From Bacteroidales bacterium (GTDB taxonomy: Bacteria > Bacteroidota > Bacteroidia > Bacteroidales > UBA932), in NCBI GenBank assembly GCA_017429205.1, contig JAFRPH010000046.1:1-44166 (forward strand): 44,166 nucleotides of DNA. The letters run 5' to 3'. Shown in pieces: positions 38,975 through 44,166 of the stretch (positions are counted from its first letter, which is position 1; each line of letters opens with the position of its first letter). The translations under genes were made by a program, and so were the position numbers. The notes under the pieces were generated by a model that did not search any database, had not been told where the DNA came from, and saw only the letters and a list, made by a program, of their open reading frames with translations.

Positions 38975-40447
38975 ATGAAACAGTACATTCTGGCCCTGGA
39001 CCAGGGAACCAGCTCTTCCCGGGCCATCGTCTTCGACCACGAAGGCAACATTTGCTCCACCGCCCAGATGGAGTTCACCCAGTATTTCCCGAAACCCGGC
39101 TGGGTCGAGCACAACCCGATGGAAATCTGGTCTTCCGAGGCCGCCGTCATCGCCGAGGCCATCACCAAGATCGGCATCAACGGCAAGGATATCGCCGGCA
39201 TCGGCATCACCAACCAGCGCGAGACCACCATCGTATGGGACGCGGAAACCGGCGAACCGGTGTACAACGCCATCGTCTGGCAGGACCGCCGCACCTCCGA
39301 GTTCTGCGACACCCTCCGCGACAAGGCCGATTTCATCCGCGAGAAGACGGGCCTCATCATCGACGCCTACTTCTCCGGCACCAAGATCCGCTGGATCCTG
39401 GACAACGTTCCCGGCGCCCGGGAGAAGGCGGAGGCCGGCAAGCTCCGCTTCGGCACCGTGGACAGCTGGCTCGTGTGGCAGCTCACCCGCGGCGAGGTCC
39501 ACGTGACCGACGTCTCCAACGCCTCCCGGACGATGCTGTTCAACATCAACACCCTGGAATGGGACAAGGAACTCCTGGAACTGCTGGACGTTCCCGCGTC
39601 GATGATGCCGGAAGTCCGCTCCAGCTCCGAGGTGTACGGAGTCACCAAGACCACCCTCTTCGCCCATGAAGTGCCCATCGGCGGCATCGCCGGCGACCAG
39701 CAGGCCGCCCTCTTCGGCCAGATGTGCACCGAGCCCGGCTCCGTGAAGAATACCTACGGCACCGGCTGCTTCCTCCTGATGAACACGGGCGAAAAGCCCA
39801 TCCTCTCCCGCAACAACCTCCTCACCACCGTCGCCTGGAAGATCGGGGACAAGGTCAACTACGCCCTGGAAGGCTCCATCTTCGTGGGCGGCTCCGTCGT
39901 CCAATGGCTCCGCGACGGCCTGGGCATCATCCGGAGCTCCTCCGAGATCGAGGCCCTGGCGTCGACGGTCGAGGACAACGGCGGCGTGTACTTCGTCCCG
40001 GCCCTCACCGGCATGGGCGCCCCCTACTGGGACCAGTATGCCCACGGCACCATCTGCGGCATCACCCGCGGCACCACGGCGGCCCACATCGCCCGCGCGG
40101 CGCTCGAAGGCATCGCCTTCCAGACGATGGACATCGTCGGGGCGATGGAGAAGGACGCCGGCGTGAAGCTCTCCGAGCTGAAGGTGGACGGCGGCGCCTC
40201 CCGCAACAACCTGATGATGCAGTTCCAGGCCGATGTCCTGGACACCTCGGTCATCCGTCCGAAGGTCACCGAGACCACGGCGATGGGCGCCTGCTACCTC
40301 GCGGGCCTCGCCGTCGGCTTCTGGGCCTCCCTGGACGAGATCAAGGCCCAGTGGCAGGCGGAGCACGTCTTCACGCCCTCCGGCGCCGACACCGCCGCCC
40401 TCAAGGCCGGCTGGGCCGACGCCATCAGCCGCACCCTCAGCAAATAG
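38975..40447 (+). CDS. glpK: Glycerol kinase
   Basis: The 490-residue FGGY-family kinase phosphorylates glycerol to sn-glycerol 3-phosphate. It begins [20 protein letters not shown] (ATP/Mg2+ loop) and contains [25 protein letters not shown] and the C-terminal [18 protein letters not shown] signature. The length is standard. The reading frame is open far upstream inside miaB; ATG 38975, two nt after the miaB stop, matches the family N-terminus. glpF follows 87 nt downstream, past three tandem repeat fragments. Confidence 0.96.
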   Translation: MKQYILALDQGTSSSRAIVFDHEGNICSTAQMEFTQYFPKPGWVEHNPMEIWSSEAAVIAEAITKIGINGKDIAGIGITNQRETTIVWDAETGEPVYNAIVWQDRRTSEFCDTLRDKADFIREKTGLIIDAYFSGTKIRWILDNVPGAREKAEAGKLRFGTVDSWLVWQLTRGEVHVTDVSNASRTMLFNINTLEWDKELLELLDVPASMMPEVRSSSEVYGVTKTTLFAHEVPIGGIAGDQQAALFGQMCTEPGSVKNTYGTGCFLLMNTGEKPILSRNNLLTTVAWKIGDKVNYALEGSIFVGGSVVQWLRDGLGIIRSSSEIEALASTVEDNGGVYFVPALTGMGAPYWDQYAHGTICGITRGTTAAHIARAALEGIAFQTMDIVGAMEKDAGVKLSELKVDGGASRNNLMMQFQADVLDTSVIRPKVTETTAMGACYLAGLAVGFWASLDEIKAQWQAEHVFTPSGADTAALKAGWADAISRTLSK

Positions 40448-40449
40448 CT

Positions 40450-40521
40450 TGTCCTTTCGAGTTCCCTTTTTGTCATTTCGAACGAAGTCAGTTTGTCATT
40501 TCGAGCGAAGTCGAGAAATCT
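40450..40521 (+). repeat. Tandem dispersed palindromic repeats, TGTCATTTCGAG type
   Basis: Three fragments lie head to tail between glpK and glpF: a degenerate copy (TGTCCTTTCGAG, 40450-40461), a truncated copy (TGTCATTTCGAACGAAGTCA, 40471-40490) and a complete copy (40494-40521, starting TGTCATTTCGAGCGAAGTCG and ending AGAAATCT). The inverted arms ATTTC/GAAAT flank a GAGCGAAGTCGA core. An in-frame ATG upstream of glpF (40493) would translate this repeat and is not a real start. Confidence 0.85.
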
Positions 40522-40534
40522 AAACTCATACACT

Positions 40535-41278
40535 ATGCATCTCAACCCCTACATTTTCGAGTTCATCGGCACCCTCGTCCTGGTGCTCTTCGGTGACGGC
40601 GTGTGCGCCGCCTGCTCCCTCAACAAGTCCAAGGCGAAAGGCGCCGGATGGGTCGTGATCGCCCTCGCATGGGGCCTCGCCGTGATGATGGGCGTCCTGA
40701 TTGCGGGCCCCGTCTCCGGCGCGCACCTCAATCCGGCCGTCACCCTGGGCCTCGCCATCGCCGGCAAGTTCGCCTGGGACCATGTCCTCGGCTACATCGT
40801 CGCCCAGATGCTGGGCGGCTTCGTGGGCGCCCTGCTCGTCTACGTGTTCTACAAGGACCACTACAAGGCCACGTCCGACGAACCCGACACGATGCTCGGC
40901 ACTTTCTGCACGATGCCGGCCATCTGGAATCCCTGGCGGAACTTCCTTTCCGAATTCATCGCCACCACCCTCCTGGTGTTCATCATCCTGGCCCTCGGCT
41001 ACGAAGGCAACGCCTTCCAGGTGGGCGGGGCCGCCTCTTCCACCGGCGCCATCGGCGCCTGGCCGGTCACCTGCCTGATCATGGCCCTGGGCATGTCCCT
41101 GGGCGGAACCACCGGCTACGCGATGAACCCGGCCCGCGACCTCAGCCCGCGCTGCGCCCACGCCATCCTGCCCATCCCGGGCAAGCGCGACAGCGGCTGG
41201 AACTACAGCTGGGTCCCCGTTCTCGGCCCCATGCTGGGCGGTTGCCTGGCCGCCGGCCTGTTCCTGCTGGTTTTCTGA
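40535..41278 (+). CDS. glpF: Glycerol uptake facilitator (aquaglyceroporin)
   Basis: The 247-residue MIP-family channel passes glycerol through the inner membrane. It has six transmembrane segments and two NPA boxes, HLNPAVT (NPA 66-68) and AMNPARD (NPA 198-200). The Asp following NPAR in the second box is typical of GlpF rather than water-only channels. It pairs with the upstream glpK. The start at 40535 is chosen because the upstream ATG at 40493 lies in a repeat and its extra residues (MSFRAKSRNLNS) are repeat translation. No separate promoter was found in the 87-nt gap. Confidence 0.95.
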   Translation: MHLNPYIFEFIGTLVLVLFGDGVCAACSLNKSKAKGAGWVVIALAWGLAVMMGVLIAGPVSGAHLNPAVTLGLAIAGKFAWDHVLGYIVAQMLGGFVGALLVYVFYKDHYKATSDEPDTMLGTFCTMPAIWNPWRNFLSEFIATTLLVFIILALGYEGNAFQVGGAASSTGAIGAWPVTCLIMALGMSLGGTTGYAMNPARDLSPRCAHAILPIPGKRDSGWNYSWVPVLGPMLGGCLAAGLFLLVF

Positions 41279-41296
41279 GCGAAAGACGAATCGAAA

Positions 41297-41326
41297 AAAG
41301 GGCGGAACCGGTTGGTTTCGCCCTTT
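41297..41326. terminator. Bidirectional terminator between glpF and rpoN
   Basis: AAAGGGCGGAACC (41297-41309) pairs with GGTTTCGCCCTTT (41314-41326), with one G-U pair and a GGTT loop. A-rich sequence precedes and T-rich sequence follows, so it can end both convergent transcripts. Confidence 0.9.
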
Positions 41327-41333
41327 CGCCTTT

Positions 41334-42800
41334 TTAAAGCTCCCGCCGCAGGCGGGCCTTGGGAATGTCCAGCTGGGCGCGGTACTTGGCAATGGTGCGG
41401 CGGGCGACCTTGTAGCCTTTGGCGGTGAGGGCGTCCACGAGGTCGTCGTCCGTGAGAGGGTTGTGCTTGTCTTCGTTGTCCACCAGGTCGCGGAGGACCT
41501 TCTTGATCTCGCGGGTGGAGACTTCCTCGCCCTCGCTGTTTTCCAGACCCTCGGAGAAGAAGTACTTGAGCGGGAACACGCCGAAGTGTGTCTCAATCCA
41601 CTTGCTGTTCACCACGCGGGAGATGGTAGAGATGTCGAAGCCAGTGCGTTCGGCGATATCCTTCAGGACCATCGGCTTCAGGGAGGATTCGTCCCCGTCG
41701 ATGAAATAGTCGTGCTGGTATTCAATGATAGCCCGCATCGTGCTTTCCAGGGTGTTCTGGCGCTGGCGCAGGGCCTCGATAAACCATTTCGCGGCGGCGA
41801 TCTTCTGGCCCACGAACGTAGCGGCGTCCTTCTGGGAACGGTCTGTGGAATACTTGCCGTTCTCCATGATTTCAGCGTAGCGGCGGTTGATGCGGAGTTC
41901 CGGGATGGAGAAACGCGGCATGGACAGGATCAGTTCGCCATTCTCGTAGTCCAGCCGGAAGTCGGGGATAATCTGCTGGGCCTGGTCGGAGTAGCTGTCG
42001 TCGATCTGGCCGCCGGGGGAAGGATTGAGCTTCTTGATCTCGTCCAGGACCGCCTTGAGCTGGTCCGCGTCCAGGTGGAAGCGGTTCATCAGCTTCTGGA
42101 ACTGGCGGCTCTTGAACTCGTTGAACCCGTCGCGAAGGACGCGCACGGCATTGGCCACGGCCGGTGTCTGCTTCTTGTCCTCCAACTGGATGAGCAGGCA
42201 TTCGCGAAGGTCGCGGGCGCCCACACCGGAGGGTTCGAACTGCTGGATGACCTTCAGCATGGCCTCCACCTCTTCCGCATTGGTGGTGATGCCTGCGCGG
42301 AAGGCCAGGTCGTCCACCAGGGATTCGATGTCGCGGCGGAGATAGCCGTCATCGTCCAGACTGCCGATGATAAACGTGGCCACAGCCCGCTGATGCTCAG
42401 TCAGGTTCCGATAGCCCAGTTGCTCCTGCAGGCTCTGGGTGAAGCTTTGCTTGACGGAGAAGGTATTATACTCGGGGCGCTCATCCTTGCCCCAGTTGTT
42501 CACCGAACGGTTGTAGTACGGGGTGGGATCATCGTCATCCGAGTAGGAGTTGTAGTTCTCCTCCAGGGAGCCGCCGCTGTTCTCGCGGTCCTCCACCTCA
42601 GAAATCGACATGTCGCGGGGCTCGTCCGACTCGCCGCCGGAAGCGGGCGTATCGTCGATGACCGGATTGTCGTTCAATACCTCGCGGACATGCTGTTCCA
42701 GCGCCTGCACCGGCATCTCGATCAGTTTGATGGTCTGGATCTGGAGCGGCGAGAGTTTCTGCTGAAGCTTCTGTTCAATTCCCTGTTTGACCGTGGGCAT
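41334..42800 (-). CDS. rpoN: RNA polymerase sigma-54 factor
   Basis: The 488-residue protein has the sigma-54 layout. Region I is Gln/Leu-rich (LSPLQIQTIKLIEMPVQALE) for activator and core contact. An acidic stretch (SYSDDDDPTPYYNRS) is followed by the core-binding domain, and the RpoN box ARRTIAKYRAQL (466-477) contacts the -24 element. Such factors need AAA+ activators, none of which is in this window. It lies 3 nt downstream of the SPOR protein gene, so it is probably transcribed from the LEA-like promoter at 43773. Confidence 0.95.
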   Translation of the reverse strand: MPTVKQGIEQKLQQKLSPLQIQTIKLIEMPVQALEQHVREVLNDNPVIDDTPASGGESDEPRDMSISEVEDRENSGGSLEENYNSYSDDDDPTPYYNRSVNNWGKDERPEYNTFSVKQSFTQSLQEQLGYRNLTEHQRAVATFIIGSLDDDGYLRRDIESLVDDLAFRAGITTNAEEVEAMLKVIQQFEPSGVGARDLRECLLIQLEDKKQTPAVANAVRVLRDGFNEFKSRQFQKLMNRFHLDADQLKAVLDEIKKLNPSPGGQIDDSYSDQAQQIIPDFRLDYENGELILSMPRFSIPELRINRRYAEIMENGKYSTDRSQKDAATFVGQKIAAAKWFIEALRQRQNTLESTMRAIIEYQHDYFIDGDESSLKPMVLKDIAERTGFDISTISRVVNSKWIETHFGVFPLKYFFSEGLENSEGEEVSTREIKKVLRDLVDNEDKHNPLTDDDLVDALTAKGYKVARRTIAKYRAQLDIPKARLRREL

Positions 42801-42803
42801 AAC

Positions 42804-43274
42804 CTATCGCGGGTAGTTGATGGTTTCCTTGAGGATGATGGCGGTGGGGTAGGACGCCTTGAGCGAATGGTAGACCTTCAGCGCCTCGTCCTTCGTCCGG
42901 AAGTCGCCGACGCACACCTTGAAGTTGGGACTTTCGAAGGTCCGGTAGACGCCGATACCCGGATAGGATCCGGAGATGGAGCGGGCGATGGCCTCGGAGC
43001 GGCTCCGGGCGTTCTGGCCGTTCTCGAAATAGACCCGGATGCGGTAACCGGTAAGCTTCTTGGACGCGTTGCGGGAAACGTAGTTGTCGAAGGCGGTGCG
43101 CATCGCCCGGCTCTGGTTCACGGTGACGCCGGAGCCGAGCACCGACAGGACGTTCCGGCCCACAAGGGCGGAGTCCACCTGCGCGGAGCCGTTGTCGACG
43201 CGGTATTCCTGCGCCCGCAGCGCCAGGCACGGCAATATGGCGAGAAGGAGTATGACCAGGATTCTTTTCATCAT
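42804..43274 (-). CDS. Secreted SPOR-domain protein
   Basis: The 156-residue protein has a signal peptide (about 1-22, MMKRILVILLLAILPCLALRAQ region). A central segment of unknown type contains GRNVLSVLGSGVTVNQSRAM. The C-terminal SPOR-like domain (about 80-155) contains GYRIRVYFENGQNARSRSEA, FKVCVGDFRTKDEALKVYHS and AIILKETIN. SPOR domains bind denuded glycan at division sites. The upstream GTG at 43283 is not used because ATG 43274 begins a clean signal peptide and lies one nt after the LEA-like stop. It is followed by rpoN, an unusual but recurring pairing in Bacteroidota. Confidence 0.85.
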   Translation of the reverse strand: MMKRILVILLLAILPCLALRAQEYRVDNGSAQVDSALVGRNVLSVLGSGVTVNQSRAMRTAFDNYVSRNASKKLTGYRIRVYFENGQNARSRSEAIARSISGSYPGIGVYRTFESPNFKVCVGDFRTKDEALKVYHSLKASYPTAIILKETINYPR

Positions 43275-43275
43275 G

Positions 43276-43758
43276 CTAATCACTGAACTGGGACAGGTCG
43301 ATGCCGTTGAAGGTCAGGACCGTTCCTTTCCCGCCCCTCAGGCTCACCCGTAGTTTCACATCGGCCGTCAAGCCTTCCATGGACCGCCGCGCAGCGATGG
43401 CGAGGAGGTCCAGCAACGAGACATTGTCCGATAGGACGGCCGTGCAGGGCAGTTCATACACCTGCACGCTCCGCGCCTGCACCGGCAGCTCGCCAGCCGT
43501 AAAGCGGGCGATCTCCCGGTCATAGTGCTTGACGACGCCGGATACGTCCTGCACCGTGAAGGAAATGGACGGATTGTCCAGGCCGAGGAGCAGGACCGCG
43601 TCCATCGACCGGGTGGAGGTGGGGACGAGGTACTTGACGCCGACCGAAGTGACGCTGAGGTCCTTGATCTTGGCGACATCGCAGCTCCAAAGGCCAAGCA
43701 GGACAGCCAGGAGCAGCGCCCCGATCCCTATTTTCCGCAACAATTTCATTCCTTGCAT
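43276..43758 (-). CDS. LEA-like lipoprotein
   Basis: The 160-residue protein begins MQGMKLLRKIGIGALLLAVLLGLWSC, with a lipobox near LGLWSC. The following beta-sandwich-like domain (IKDLSVTSVGVKYLVPTS through LLLGLDNPSISFTVQ) fits the LEA14-type fold, with the typical DNPS motif. Function in bacteria is unknown. The start is set by the -7 box at 43773-43780: the longer in-frame start at 43797 would lie upstream of it. ATG 43749 is an alternative. It opens the unit LEA-like/SPOR/rpoN, and its stop sits one nt before the SPOR start. Confidence 0.75.
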   Translation of the reverse strand: MQGMKLLRKIGIGALLLAVLLGLWSCDVAKIKDLSVTSVGVKYLVPTSTRSMDAVLLLGLDNPSISFTVQDVSGVVKHYDREIARFTAGELPVQARSVQVYELPCTAVLSDNVSLLDLLAIAARRSMEGLTADVKLRVSLRGGKGTVLTFNGIDLSQFSD

Positions 43759-43772
43759 GGTACAATAACATA

Positions 43773-43780
43773 CAAAGATA
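43773..43780 (-). promoter_or_regulatory. -7 promoter box of the LEA-like/SPOR/rpoN unit
   Basis: The minus strand reads TATCTTTG, matching TAnnTTTG, 14 nt before ATG 43758 and just after the AraC-type gene's stop (43790). It shows that the longer LEA-like frame from 43797 is not the real start. Confidence 0.7.
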
Positions 43781-43789
43781 GCAAATTTC

Positions 43790-44166
43790 TCAGACAATCA
43801 CCTTGTTCTTCTTGTACATCGCCCGGAATTCCCGCGGCGTCACCCCGCGCTTGGCCTTGAAGATGCGGTTGAAGTTCGAGAGATTGTTGAAGCCGCATTC
43901 GTAGCAGATTTCGGAAATGTTCCGCGTCGTGTCGACGAGTAGTCGGGCCGCGTTGCCCAATTTTATGTCAATCAGATAGTCCGACAGCGTACGCCCGGTG
44001 TGGAGCTTGAAAAACCGGCTGAAGGCCGACGGGCTCATCCCTACCATGTCAGCCAGGTCCGACAGATGGACGGTTTCCGTATAGTGCTCGTCGATATACT
44101 GCTTCACCTTCAGGATGCGGCGGCTCTCCGAACTCTTCGCCGCATGCGCAAAAGAGGTGCTGGCCA
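43790..44166 (-). CDS. AraC-family regulator, C-terminal part (5' end outside window)
   Basis: The minus-strand frame is open to the window edge. The visible 125 residues contain the two helix-turn-helix motifs of AraC/XylS proteins: HLSDLADMVGMSPSAFSRFF (first HTH) and NISEICYECGFNNLSNFNRI (second HTH) with the closing F-K-x-x-x-G-x-T-P-x-x-F/Y-R pattern (RVTPREFRA-like). It is a DNA-binding domain; the effector domain and signal lie outside. A GTG at 44107 is not a start, since homology continues upstream (SSESRRILKVKQYIDEHYTE). Confidence 0.9.
   Translation of the reverse strand, partial: ASTSFAHAAKSSESRRILKVKQYIDEHYTETVHLSDLADMVGMSPSAFSRFFKLHTGRTLSDYLIDIKLGNAARLLVDTTRNISEICYECGFNNLSNFNRIFKAKRGVTPREFRAMYKKNKVIV

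Noticed and set aside
40493..40534. N-terminal extension of GlpF
   Set aside because: The added residues come from a dispersed repeat, and ATG 40535 matches the family N-terminus.
43759..43797. Longer start for the LEA-like lipoprotein
   Set aside because: It lies upstream of the -7 box at 43773-43780, and the lipoprotein signal begins at 43758/43749.

Overview
The window reads as chromosome of a GC-rich member of the Bacteroidota, most likely an uncultured Bacteroidales. The grounds are: -7 boxes of the form TAnnTTTG (often with TTG about 19 nt upstream) and no Shine-Dalgarno sequences; lineage-typical proteins (DUF4837 and NigD-like lipoproteins, PorO/P-type porin, Rpb6-like omega subunit, LEA-like lipoprotein); and lineage-typical gene order (nadK-uppS-bamA-ompH, bamD-rpoZ-recN, dxr-rseP). 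Genus cannot be fixed from the sequence alone.

Layout. 1-240: edge of an insertion sequence (N-terminus of a transposase, terminal inverted repeat) and a duplicated GC-rich repeat. 241-737 (minus): tRNA-Glu, rpsT, tRNA-Pro, terminator. 829-5185 (minus): M23-like membrane protein, dxr, rseP, DUF4837 lipoprotein. 5209-8674 (plus): ruvX, def, phosphohexomutase, M23-LysM hydrolase. 8805-14347 (minus): an uptake operon of a degenerate M49-like lipoprotein, a DASS/SLC13 carrier and two outer-membrane barrels. gdhA follows upstream (14527-15870). A small unknown gene lies at 16010. 16621-21421 (minus): nadK, uppS, bamA, ompH. 21503-31016 (plus): pdxJ, OmpH-like lipoprotein, glycosyltransferase, LysM/periplasmic-binding fusion, trxB, bamD, rpoZ, recN, Fur-family regulator, NigD-like lipoprotein. 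31077: tRNA-His. 31226-36126 (plus): flavodoxin-like reductase, esterase, carboxyltransferase, radC, upp. 36144-37600: a REP-associated tyrosine transposase (RAYT) flanked by two three-unit arrays. 37647-41278 (plus): miaB, glpK, glpF. 41334-44166 (minus): rpoN, SPOR protein, LEA-like lipoprotein, partial AraC regulator.

How the genes fit together. Much of the window serves the envelope: outer-membrane assembly (BamA, BamD, two OmpH/Skp-like chaperones), undecaprenyl carrier synthesis (Dxr then UppS), peptidoglycan remodelling (two M23 proteins, LysM and SPOR proteins), envelope stress (RseP) and outer-membrane uptake (DASS/porin operon). The rest is housekeeping: translation, redox, NADP, PLP, DNA repair, pyrimidine salvage and glycerol uptake.

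Most notable points: (1) the RAYT lies between two arrays of three palindromic units on an exact 50-nt period; (2) three palindrome families share the frame TGTCAT...ATCT, and one copy lies in frame inside recN; (3) three proteins with recognisable folds have lost key residues (M49-like lipoprotein, membrane LytM protein, biotinyl domain of the carboxyltransferase); (4) in several genes the ATG follows the -7 box by only 5-7 nt, which implies leaderless transcripts.
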